Part shown: positions 56,368 through 64,000 of the stretch, one piece after another
Layout of the letters: the number at the start of each line of letters is the position of its first letter
How positions within the stretch are numbered: position 1 is the first letter of the stretch
Assembly: GCF_002021925.1 (NCBI RefSeq)
Contig: NZ_CP012546.1
Coordinates: 1,116,001-1,180,000, forward strand
DNA: 64,000 nucleotides
Reading direction: 5' to 3'
Source of the DNA: Campylobacter pinnipediorum subsp. pinnipediorum
GTDB taxonomy: Bacteria; Campylobacterota; Campylobacteria; Campylobacterales; Campylobacteraceae
Translations under genes and position numbers: made by a program
The notes under the pieces: generated by a model
The model's database searches: none
The model's input: only the letters and a program-made list of their open reading frames with translations
What the model was told of the DNA's origin: nothing

Positions 56368-58344
56368 CTATTTGCTCTTACCATCAATGATATCTTGAGC
56401 ATAATTAGCGTATGTCAATGCCTCATCTATAAGTTTTTTAGCATATTTTGGTCCATGAACACCCCAAGAACCATCTTTTTTAATCCTATCTAAAATATCT
56501 TGAGCTTGTTTAGCATAGCTTAGAACTTTTGTTTTTGACTCAACTGATATCTTTTTATTTTCAATCAAAGATTTGTCTATTTTTCTAAGAATTTGCTCGA
56601 TATTAGCATATCCATCTTTAACAGGGTTTTGCCACTTCATAACATCTTCATATATACTGGCTTGATCTTTATAATGAAGCTCTTTTGGAAGTGTTGATTG
56701 AATTACACTATGGCATCCACTTGCGCCTGGTTTTACTAAATTTGGATCTTCAAAGCTTGTTCTACCACAACTCCACATAAGATCAACAAAGAATCTTCCA
56801 TCTTCACGAGCTAGTCTCCAGCCTTTAACCTTAGGATCCCTAGCTTTTCCAGCAGGTGGGTTTAGTGTCTTTTTATCTTTATCAACTAATATTTTCCAAA
56901 TATGAGATGCTCTAACGTTATCAAACCCTGCAAGATCTGGATTTTGTATAGCTGGGAAGTTTTCACAACTCATCATATTTGGCATATGACAACCAGTACA
57001 ATTATCTTTAGCATGAGGTCCACCATATTTAAACATTTCGGCTTGAGGCTCATGACAATCTTTACAATTTTTCTTTAATCCAGTCAATGTATAAGAGTCT
57101 TTCCAATCATTAGCTGTTACTTCATGTGGATCATGACAAGTGCTACATCTTAGACCTTTATCATAGTGCATAGTGCTATACATTTGAGCACCCTCTGTTC
57201 CACAAGCAGGGCAAGATGATTTAAAGTAAGCATTAAATTCTTTTCTTGGATTTAATTTAGCATCATCTTCATGATACTGGAATCTTTGGTGGCATCTTTC
57301 ACAATTTGAAGCCATGCCAGCACCTCTAGCACCATATAAGTGAGCACCAGCACCATGACACTCTTCACAAGATATGCCTTTTGAAATAGTATGTTTTCTA
57401 AGCTCTTTTGCATCCCCTAATGCACCCAAGAATTCTTCTTTACTTTTAAAATCAAATTTAAAGCTGTGGCAAACTTCACAGTAAGCACTTGCCGGTTGAA
57501 ACTTAAATGATTTTTGATAACTAGCACCATATGAGTTCATGCCCCATATATAAGAACCGTTTCCACCAAACTCTTCCATTTTAGTCGGGAAGTTTGAAAC
57601 TACTTCATCTTTTATTTTTTGTGCAACTTCAGGAGTTAAGAATTTTGTCCAATTCAGAGAAAATTGATTACCACCAGCAACTATTTTTGAGTTTGGATCA
57701 TCTAATGTACCATCAACCACATGGTAAGTTCCACGAACAAGCCATTTATCTAAAAAGCCATATTTTGTTCTAGGAGTTCCTATAATAGCAAAAACATCAT
57801 CTGGTCTTACACCTTTAGCAAGAATAGTAACATCAGTACCATACATACCCTGTTTTACATCACCGCCAACTTCTTCTAATTCCTCTGGCCATCTTAATGT
57901 TTTAGCATGACGAGATCTTTCCCACTGAGCATATTGAGCTGGGTGACACTCACCACATTTTTGTGGTCCGACGAATTTATTTGGAAAATCCAAAAAAGAT
58001 TCCATAGCAAGACGATAAGTAATAGCAGTTGGTCTACCAGTTTTTTGTGCATATTGCTTACCGCCACCAAAATCTACAAATTCTTCATCACGATTAGAAA
58101 GTTTATATTTTCCGATCAAACGACCCTCTTTTTCAAATTTAAAAACAGGGTGATTTTCTTTCAAGTAATCCCAGAAATACTTATCTTCTTTGGTTACATC
58201 AATTAATGTTCTAGGTTTAAAACCATCATTTTGAAATGTATTTTTGAAATCTTTGTCATTTGCTTGTAATGTAGAAAATCCAACAAAAGAGCAAAAAGCT
58301 ACAATACAGGCTTTTGATAAAATATTTAATGATTTTCGTTTCAT
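56368..58344 (-). CDS. mccA: octaheme cytochrome c sulfite reductase, MccA/SirA type
   Basis: 658 residues with a signal peptide to about residue 28. Seven ordinary haem motifs CxxCH start at Cys130, 289, 326, 348, 400, 427 and 449. The eighth is the unusual long motif C526-x17-C544-H545 (starting CGRTSF, ending SGCH), the family mark of MccA sulfite reductases, whose active-site haem needs a dedicated haem lyase. Further cysteines (Cys378, Cys381 in CPAC; Cys460) could provide the Cu(I) ligands known in MccA. Strong AAGGAGGA ribosome site. Sulfite reduction is inferred from family; other sulfur oxyanions are possible. Confidence 0.85.
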   Translation of the reverse strand: MKRKSLNILSKACIVAFCSFVGFSTLQANDKDFKNTFQNDGFKPRTLIDVTKEDKYFWDYLKENHPVFKFEKEGRLIGKYKLSNRDEEFVDFGGGKQYAQKTGRPTAITYRLAMESFLDFPNKFVGPQKCGECHPAQYAQWERSRHAKTLRWPEELEEVGGDVKQGMYGTDVTILAKGVRPDDVFAIIGTPRTKYGFLDKWLVRGTYHVVDGTLDDPNSKIVAGGNQFSLNWTKFLTPEVAQKIKDEVVSNFPTKMEEFGGNGSYIWGMNSYGASYQKSFKFQPASAYCEVCHSFKFDFKSKEEFLGALGDAKELRKHTISKGISCEECHGAGAHLYGARGAGMASNCERCHQRFQYHEDDAKLNPRKEFNAYFKSSCPACGTEGAQMYSTMHYDKGLRCSTCHDPHEVTANDWKDSYTLTGLKKNCKDCHEPQAEMFKYGGPHAKDNCTGCHMPNMMSCENFPAIQNPDLAGFDNVRASHIWKILVDKDKKTLNPPAGKARDPKVKGWRLAREDGRFFVDLMWSCGRTSFEDPNLVKPGASGCHSVIQSTLPKELHYKDQASIYEDVMKWQNPVKDGYANIEQILRKIDKSLIENKKISVESKTKVLSYAKQAQDILDRIKKDGSWGVHGPKYAKKLIDEALTYANYAQDIIDGKSK

Positions 58345-58421
58345 AATAAATCCTCCTTAATTTAAGCAATTTTAAAAGACCTTAAAAGTCTAACTTAGCC
58401 CCCAACCACATAATAATGCAA

Positions 58422-58443
58422 AATGTAAATAATTTTTTACATT
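58422..58443. promoter_or_regulatory. palindromic TTTACATT operator candidate near the mccA promoter
   Basis: AATGTAAA (58422-58429), six bases, TTTACATT (58436-58443) is an exact inverted repeat that would overlap the -35 region of the mccA promoter. The same TTTACATT box recurs in direct orientation 160-230 bases upstream. Confidence 0.55.
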
Positions 58444-58603
58444 ATAATTACATTAATAATAAAATTTATATCCTCCTTTAACCTTTAACATTTATTTAAT
58501 ATAATTTTAATACTTTAAATTAAAATTGATCTTAATAAGATATTTTTTGTATTATTTCTTAATTGAAATTTAATTTCAAAAAATAATAAAAATATTACAA
58601 AAT

Positions 58604-58673
58604 TTTACATTATTTTTACATTGATATTATTTTTTTTATTAATTTATCGTTATTTTTACATTATTTTTACAAA
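58604..58673 (+). promoter_or_regulatory. two pairs of 11-bp-spaced TTTACATT boxes
   Basis: TTTACATT starts at 58604 and 58615, and again at 58655 with TTTACAAA at 58666. Within each pair the spacing is 11 bases, one helical turn, which is the arrangement of OmpR/PhoB-family direct-repeat operators. An OmpR-type response regulator is encoded 2.3 kb away. Confidence 0.55.
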
Positions 58674-59004
58674 GATTAAAAAATATATTTTTATAACAAT
58701 AAATTAACAAATGTGTAAAATTGAAACAAAATACATATTTTTATAATGTAATTCTTATAAAAATATATCAATTAGTACATTCATTAAATTTAATAAATAT
58801 TAAAAATATATAAAAAAATAATATATTTATTTTAAATCTCATCTATAAGCAAAAAACATAAAATCTTTATACTCAATATAAACCAAGTGTTTACACAAAT
58901 ATTTTTATTTTTATTTAATTTAATTTATGTTATTTTAAATTATTAATTATTGTTAAATATAATATAAAAGTTACAAAAAACAAATAAAATCAACAAGGAG
59001 TAAT

Positions 59005-60966
59005 ATGGAAACTAATTTTAAACAATCACATAGTTTTATAGTATTTAATGGTTCTATAATAGTTTCTCTGGCAATTTTAATATTATCAATTATTTTTCCA
59101 GAAGCAACTTTGAAATATCTAAAAGATATTCAAAATTTTCTAAGCATAAAATTTAGCTGGTTTTATACACTTAGTATAACGGTTATATTCTTTAGTATTT
59201 TATATCTTTGTATTTCCAAATTTGGAAGTATAAAGCTTGGACCAGATCATGCTAAACCACAATATGGAAACATATCTTGGTTTGCTATGCTTTTTTCAGC
59301 TGGAATGGGTATAGGTATAATGTTTTTTGGTGTTGGCGAACCACTTATGCATTTCATGAGTCCTCCAAATGCGGAACCTCAGAGCATTGAAGCGGCAAGA
59401 GAAGCCATGAAAATAACATTTTTTCACTGGGGCTTTTCAGCTTGGGCTGTTTATGGAATAGTGGCAATAGTTCTTGCGTTCTTCGCATATAGACATAATC
59501 TGCCACTTACATTAAGATCAGCATTTTATCCGATAGTTGGAGATAAAATTTATGGCAAATTTGGTGATATTGTAGATATTTTTGCTGTTGTATCGACTCT
59601 TTTTGGTGTTACAACATCACTTGGATATGGTGTTTTGCAAGTAAATGCTGGCTTTAATCATTTATTTGGAGTGCCAATTTCAGCAACAACTCAAATAATA
59701 TTTATAGCAATAATAACCGTTTTGGTTACTATATCTGTTTTATCTGGTCTCGATAAAGGCATAAAAATCTTAAGTAATACAAATATGGCTCTGGCTATAT
59801 TGTTTTTATTCTTTATACTGTTTTTAGGAAACACAACAGAGCTTTTAAAAGCACTTGTTGAAAACACAGGTAATTATATATCATCCTTTGTTGGCGATAC
59901 ATTCAAGCTATATGCGTATAAAAAACAAAATGATGCTTGGCTTGGTGGTTGGACTATATTATATTGGACGTGGTGGCTATCATGGTCCCCATTTGTTGGT
60001 CTTTTTATAGCAAAAATTTCTCGCGGTAGAAGCATAAGAGAATTTGTTGTTGGTGTTTTATTTGTTCCAGCTGGTTTTACATTTATGTGGATGAGCTTTT
60101 TTGGAAATAGCGCGATAAGTCTAGTTCAAGGTGGATTTACCGAACTTGTTGGAATGGTAAATAAAGATGTTTCTTTGGCATTATTTATATTTTTAGAAAA
60201 GTTCCCGCTAAGTTCTGTTTTATCTTTAATAGCGACATTTATGATTATTCTATTTTTTATAACTTCTGCTGATTCAGCTGCATTAGTTATGGATATGTTA
60301 TGCCTTAGAGGAAGCAATAAACAAGTAAAATGGCAAAGAGCATTTTGGGCAATAATGATAGGTGTATTATCTGCAACTCTTTTATATATAGGTGGGCTAT
60401 CAGCTCTTCAGAGCATGACAATGATAGCGGCTTTACCGCTAACATTAGCCCTACTTGGATCTATATACGGATTATTTAAGGCTCTTAATGTTGATATATA
60501 TAAAAAGGATAGTCAAAATACAATAGTAGCTTCATTTGCTAGAGGTGGTACATATGACTGGAAAGAGAGATTAAAAGGTATTATAGAACACCCTGACAAA
60601 GATGATGCAAAAGGATTTTTAAATACAGTAGCTCGCCCAGCCTTTAAAGAGGTATGTGATGAGTTTAAAAACAATAATCTAGATGCAAATCTTACATATA
60701 ATATAAAAGACAACAAAATAGAAGTTATTGTAAAACTTGGCGAAGAGCAAGATTTTATATATGGGGTAAAACTTATAAAAACGCAAATGCCTGAGTTTGC
60801 CTCAGATATGCTTGACATGTATTACAGAGGGGAAGTTTATCTTGCTGAGGGGGGTCAAGACTATGATGTTATTGGATGGAGCAAAGGTGCTATCATTAAT
60901 GATATCGTTGAGCAATATGCAAAACATATACATTTTTTATATAAAGTTAGGCAAGATTTAAACTAA
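59005..60966 (+). CDS. BCCT-family transporter (BetT-like)
   Basis: 653 residues with twelve predicted transmembrane helices, and a long cytoplasmic C-terminal domain from about residue 500. The glycine-rich GMGIGIMFFGVGEPL in TM3 and the tryptophan-rich WTWWLSWSPFVGLFIAKISRGRSIREFV segment are the betaine/choline/carnitine family signatures. The GMGIG motif (GMGI-G-I) is typical of proton-coupled members such as BetT and CaiT-like carriers differ, so choline or betaine with H+ is the best guess. AAGGAG ribosome site; 39 bases before the regulator gene. Confidence 0.88.
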   Translation: METNFKQSHSFIVFNGSIIVSLAILILSIIFPEATLKYLKDIQNFLSIKFSWFYTLSITVIFFSILYLCISKFGSIKLGPDHAKPQYGNISWFAMLFSAGMGIGIMFFGVGEPLMHFMSPPNAEPQSIEAAREAMKITFFHWGFSAWAVYGIVAIVLAFFAYRHNLPLTLRSAFYPIVGDKIYGKFGDIVDIFAVVSTLFGVTTSLGYGVLQVNAGFNHLFGVPISATTQIIFIAIITVLVTISVLSGLDKGIKILSNTNMALAILFLFFILFLGNTTELLKALVENTGNYISSFVGDTFKLYAYKKQNDAWLGGWTILYWTWWLSWSPFVGLFIAKISRGRSIREFVVGVLFVPAGFTFMWMSFFGNSAISLVQGGFTELVGMVNKDVSLALFIFLEKFPLSSVLSLIATFMIILFFITSADSAALVMDMLCLRGSNKQVKWQRAFWAIMIGVLSATLLYIGGLSALQSMTMIAALPLTLALLGSIYGLFKALNVDIYKKDSQNTIVASFARGGTYDWKERLKGIIEHPDKDDAKGFLNTVARPAFKEVCDEFKNNNLDANLTYNIKDNKIEVIVKLGEEQDFIYGVKLIKTQMPEFASDMLDMYYRGEVYLAEGGQDYDVIGWSKGAIINDIVEQYAKHIHFLYKVRQDLN

Positions 60967-61005
60967 TAAAGTTATAATATGAACTAAAAATTTTGGAGTA
61001 ATTTT

Positions 61006-61680
61006 ATGAGCGAAATTTTAATGATAGAAGATGATTTAGAATTAGCCGAAATTTTAAGCGAATATTTACAAAGTAATGATTTTAGTGTAACAATAGTAGC
61101 AGAGCCTTATCTTGGGCTCTCTACCTTAAATACTAAAAAATTTGATCTTATTATATTGGATCTAACACTGCCAGGCATAGATGGTCTTGAATTATGTAAA
61201 GAAATAAGAAAAGCTCATAATATACCAATTATTATATCAAGTGCAAGACATGATATAACAGATAAAGTAAATGCGCTTGATAATGGTGCTGATGATTATT
61301 TACCAAAACCATACGATCCACAAGAACTATTAGCAAGAATAAGAAGTCACCTTAGAAGAGAAAATATAAAAACAGAGATAGAAAACAAAGAAAAAAAAGA
61401 CTTCATATTAAAAGAGTATGAACACGAAATACTTTTTAAAAATAAACCACTTAATTTAACAGTAGCTGAATACGATATATTAAGATATCTCATAATAAAA
61501 CAAGGTGGAGCTGTAAGCAGAGAAGAGCTTATATACAACTGTGAAAGCATAAACGAAGATACTACAAATAAGAGCATAGATGTAATAATAAGTAGAATAA
61601 GAGCTAAAATAGGAGAAAATCCAAAAGAGCCAAAATATATCCATGCCATTAGGGGCATAGGATACAAGTTAGTAATTTAA
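61006..61680 (+). CDS. OmpR-family response regulator
   Basis: 224 residues. Receiver domain with the acidic pair ED (9-10), phosphorylation site Asp52 in LIILDLTLPG, and Lys101 in LPKPYD; C-terminal winged helix from about residue 130 (LNLTVAEYDILRYLI, SREELIYNCESIN, RAKIGENPKEPKYIHAIRGIGYKLV). It resembles the ArsR/RacR regulators of Helicobacter and Campylobacter. The histidine kinase gene starts directly after its stop. Nearby candidate targets are the TTTACATT boxes. Confidence 0.9.
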   Translation: MSEILMIEDDLELAEILSEYLQSNDFSVTIVAEPYLGLSTLNTKKFDLIILDLTLPGIDGLELCKEIRKAHNIPIIISSARHDITDKVNALDNGADDYLPKPYDPQELLARIRSHLRRENIKTEIENKEKKDFILKEYEHEILFKNKPLNLTVAEYDILRYLIIKQGGAVSREELIYNCESINEDTTNKSIDVIISRIRAKIGENPKEPKYIHAIRGIGYKLVI

Positions 61681-62922
61681 ATGCAACGCTCTTCTATATT
61701 TATAACAATAACAACTATATTTTTACTTGCATTTGGAAGTATACTAGTTGCATTCTTATGGCTCATAGACTACGATAAACAAAACTATGCAAGAGAGCTA
61801 AACAACAAATACTCAAATGTAGCACAAACAAATATTTTTTATATGAGCGGAATAATAACTGAAGAAAAATACAAACAAAGTATGCAAAATGTTGATATGC
61901 CTGAGATAGAAGATGAAAAAACAAAAGATACAATTTTAAACAAGTCAACAACTATAGAGGAAATTTCTGATGATTTGGGAACTGTTGCTATATTACTTTA
62001 TAAAAAAAATCACTATCTTAAAATAGTTCATCTTGATGAGATAAAACTACTAAAAGATAAAGAATTTCAACCATACAGATATGAAGTTATAAAAGTTATT
62101 TTTTGGATAATTTCGTTTATATTACTACTTGCATATATTTTTGTAATATATAAATTAAAACCGCTAAGAAAACTAAAACGTCAAATAAATAAATTTGCGC
62201 AAAACGACCTTGAAAATATAGAAAATGTAAGTAGTGGAAATGATGAAATTTCAGATGTTGCACAAGCATTTTATGATGCTGTATTGCAGATTAAAACACT
62301 AAATGACTCTAGACATTTGTTTTTACGAAATATTATGCATGAACTCAAAACACCTATAACAAAAGGAAGATTGGTCGCTGAAATGATGGATCATTGCAAA
62401 AGTAAAGAGCGTTTTATATCAATTTTTGATAAGCTTGAGAACCTAATAAACGAATTAGCTGCTATAGAGCAAACAACATCAAAAATAGAACTTGAGAATA
62501 AGACAACTTGCTTTGTAGATGATATAATAGATGAAGCGATAGATATAGCGATGATAGAAAAAGATAGTGTCGAAATAAAAGAAAATCAAAATCTAAAAAT
62601 AAATGTGGATTTTAAACTTTTTAGCATAGCTATAAAAAACATGATAGATAATGGAATAAAATACTCTACAGATAAAAAAGTGCAAATTATTGTAAATGAA
62701 AACAACATCAAAATTATAAGCAAAGGAGAGAAATTAAAAAACGATCTTAATTTCTTTATGCAACCATTTATTAAAGGCTATAACTCACAAAAAAGTTTTG
62801 GTCTAGGGCTTTATATTGTAAATAATATTTTAAACTCTCATAAATTAAATTTAAACTATGAACATAAAAATGGATTAAATATATTTATTTTTGATAATTT
62901 GAAAGTTATAATAAGAAAATAA
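61681..62922 (+). CDS. membrane sensor histidine kinase
   Basis: 413 residues. Two transmembrane helices (about 7-29 and 138-158) flank a 110-residue periplasmic sensor domain; a HAMP-like linker follows. The H-box is MHELKTPITKGRLVAEM, the N-box KNMIDNGIKYS and the G-box GLGLYIVNNIL. The catalytic domain is short, as in ArsS/RacS-type kinases. The gene begins one base after the regulator stop, so the two form a cognate pair. The signal is unknown. Confidence 0.9.
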   Translation: MQRSSIFITITTIFLLAFGSILVAFLWLIDYDKQNYARELNNKYSNVAQTNIFYMSGIITEEKYKQSMQNVDMPEIEDEKTKDTILNKSTTIEEISDDLGTVAILLYKKNHYLKIVHLDEIKLLKDKEFQPYRYEVIKVIFWIISFILLLAYIFVIYKLKPLRKLKRQINKFAQNDLENIENVSSGNDEISDVAQAFYDAVLQIKTLNDSRHLFLRNIMHELKTPITKGRLVAEMMDHCKSKERFISIFDKLENLINELAAIEQTTSKIELENKTTCFVDDIIDEAIDIAMIEKDSVEIKENQNLKINVDFKLFSIAIKNMIDNGIKYSTDKKVQIIVNENNIKIISKGEKLKNDLNFFMQPFIKGYNSQKSFGLGLYIVNNILNSHKLNLNYEHKNGLNIFIFDNLKVIIRK

Positions 62923-62946
62923 AATCAAATTTACATAGGAGAAATT

Positions 62947-63381
62947 ATGTCAGCAAAAAAATTTGAATCTAAAGATATAAAATCATTAATAGACTTAGAA
63001 ATTGCCGTTATAAAAAGATATTACCAACACGCAAAAGAAGTCAACTCCTTTTCTTTGATATATTTCAAACTTCCGGATCCGATATATTGGTATGAAGAGA
63101 TCTTTGAAAGAATACTAAGAAACACAGATGCTGTAGTCAATGAAGGTAATCATTTTATAGCCATCTTATATGCAACAAATAAAAATGGAGCTAGCAAACT
63201 TTTAGCCGGAATACAGGAGTTTTTAAATGAAGAGCCTATAGATCTTGTTGTATCTTATCCAAACGATGGAAAAGATACAAAAGCGATACTAAATAAAATA
63301 CAAGATGAAATAATAGACAACTATGGAATTTCGCTTGAATGCCTAAAAATAGAAGAACCAATAGATATTTTTGAACTTTAA
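62947..63381 (+). CDS. hypothetical protein with degenerate GGDEF-like pattern
   Basis: 144 residues with AGGAGAAATT before the ATG. The middle and C-terminal parts (ILRNTDAVVNEGNHFIAILYATNKNGASKLLAGIQEFL) follow the order of a diguanylate cyclase core around its GGDEF turn, but the motif itself is replaced by EGNHF and the metal-binding and catalytic residues are missing. It may be a non-catalytic cyclase-fold protein. It follows the kinase by 24 bases and is probably co-transcribed. Confidence 0.6.
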   Translation: MSAKKFESKDIKSLIDLEIAVIKRYYQHAKEVNSFSLIYFKLPDPIYWYEEIFERILRNTDAVVNEGNHFIAILYATNKNGASKLLAGIQEFLNEEPIDLVVSYPNDGKDTKAILNKIQDEIIDNYGISLECLKIEEPIDIFEL

Positions 63382-63397
63382 TTTAAAATATATTATT

Positions 63398-64000
63398 TTA
63401 TATTTGCCTAAGCTTTGCTATCTCATCTCGGATAGCAGCTGCTTTTTCAAATTCAAGCGCATTTGCTGCTTCAAACATCTGTTTTTTAAGCTCTTTTACT
63501 ATTTTGGCTCTTTCAATAGCTGGCATTTTTTCTAATTTCTTAGCTTTTGTATACAAATTTGCATCATCATTTTGATGCAAACTATCTTCTAAATTTCTTG
63601 TTGCGCTTTTTGGAGTTATACCATTTATCTTATTATATTCATCTTGTAGTTTTCTTCTTTGAGTGGTTATATCTATTGCTTCTTGCATTGATTTTGTAAT
63701 TTTTTTACAAAACATAACAACTCTTCCGTTCACATTTCTTGCTGCCCTACCCATAGTTTGTATAAGACTGGTTCTTGAACGCAAAAATCCTTCTTTATCG
63801 GCATCCATTATCGCTATCAAACTTACTTCTGGCAGATCAAGTCCTTCTCTTAATAAATTTATACCTATTAAAACATCATAATCTCCATTCCTAAGCCCGC
63901 GAATAAGCTCATTTCTTTCAATAGCATCTATATCAGAGTGCATATACTTGACCATAAGTCCAAGCTCAGTGTAATATCTACTTAATTCTTCTGCCATTTT
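63398..64000 (-). CDS. uvrB: excinuclease ABC subunit B, C-terminal part (partial)
   Basis: About 200 C-terminal residues; the gene continues past the right edge. [36 protein letters not shown] with TMGRAARN is helicase motifs V-VI of UvrB, and the end carries the UVR/UvrC-binding coiled-coil ([26 protein letters not shown]). It loads UvrC during nucleotide excision repair. Convergent with the GGDEF-like gene, 16 bases apart. Confidence 0.95.
   Translation of the reverse strand, partial: KMAEELSRYYTELGLMVKYMHSDIDAIERNELIRGLRNGDYDVLIGINLLREGLDLPEVSLIAIMDADKEGFLRSRTSLIQTMGRAARNVNGRVVMFCKKITKSMQEAIDITTQRRKLQDEYNKINGITPKSATRNLEDSLHQNDDANLYTKAKKLEKMPAIERAKIVKELKKQMFEAANALEFEKAAAIRDEIAKLRQI

Larger units (their letters stand above)
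58345..59004. promoter_or_regulatory. divergent control region between mccA and the BCCT transporter
   Basis: 660 bases, extremely AT-rich. It contains a probable mccA -10 box (TATTAT on minus, 58416-58411) with the palindrome AATGTAAA-N6-TTTACATT just upstream at 58422-58443, further TTACATT at 58448-58454, two direct-repeat pairs of TTTACATT, and a TATAAT at 58958-58963 for the transporter. No ORF or RNA gene is visible. See separate entries for the boxes. Confidence 0.65.

Overview
The window is chromosomal DNA of a low-GC, epsilonproteobacterial (Campylobacter-type) organism. Evidence: very AT-rich coding and intergenic DNA; flagellar genes in the order flgI-flgJ-flgM-flgN-flgK with sigma54 and sigma28 promoter matches; a flaG-fliD-fliS operon; a FlaC-type flagellin-like protein; a selenocysteine formate dehydrogenase operon with fdhD and a modE-like gene behind it; and the nth / peb4-type PPIase / fba / MotA-like / OmpA-like neighbourhood that I recall from Campylobacter genomes. 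I see no tRNA, rRNA, CRISPR array, insertion sequence or prophage.

Layout. 1-3.2 kb: end of a DHH phosphoesterase, a small protein, a cysteine-paired Sel1/Hcp-like protein, pyrB-pyrC. 3.3-7.65 kb (minus): thiS-thiF-thiG-thiH-tenI-galE, led by a TPP riboswitch. 7.9-9.6 kb: dapD and a DJ-1/PfpI-like protein without its cysteine. 10.1-13.0 kb (minus): flaG-fliD-fliS-small protein from a sigma28-type promoter. 13.1-14.0 kb: an unknown gene and rsmD. 14.1-18.7 kb (minus): two tandem paralogous autotransporters with lysine-rich helical passengers. 18.8-23.6 kb: the flgI-K cluster and a DUF2400/TIGR02757 gene, followed by 680 bases holding a decayed, duplicated relic. 24.2-26.8 kb (minus): pirin and pyk. 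27-30.1 kb (minus): a two-gene BcgI-like restriction-modification island. 30.4-37.5 kb: formate dehydrogenase operon (TorD-like chaperone, 56-residue Tat peptide, fdhA with in-frame UGA, fdhB, fdhC, fdhD, modE-like, small protein). 37.6-43.2 kb: tgt, prfB (minus), panC, rimO, tilS. 43.2-46.7 kb (minus): rsmE, membrane protein, lipoprotein, queD, queE, moaA. 46.9-47.6 kb (minus): flaC-like. 48.1-53.3 kb (minus): PLP enzyme, MotB/ZorB-like, MotA/ZorA-like, fba, PpiC chaperone; then nth (plus). 54.3-58.3 kb (minus): an octaheme MccA-type sulfite reductase and a rhodanese/hexaheme/cytochrome b fusion. 59-63.4 kb: BCCT transporter, OmpR-type two-component pair, degenerate GGDEF-like protein. The window ends inside uvrB (minus).

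How the genes work together. Two respiratory modules stand out. Formate is oxidised in the periplasm by FdhAB and electrons pass to the quinone pool through FdhC; FdhD, the TorD-like chaperone and the ModE-like regulator serve the same enzyme, and moaA feeds its cofactor. The MccA-type octaheme enzyme with the adjacent predicted quinol-oxidising fusion protein forms a plausible terminal reductase for sulfite or a related sulfur oxyanion. The 660-base AT-rich region between it and the BCCT transporter carries TTTACATT boxes in 11-base-spaced pairs, the pattern expected of an OmpR-family regulator such as the one encoded just beyond the transporter. This sulfur-respiration locus, the MotAB/ZorAB-like pair and the BcgI-like system with a repeat in its specificity subunit are the best candidates for unusual biology here.
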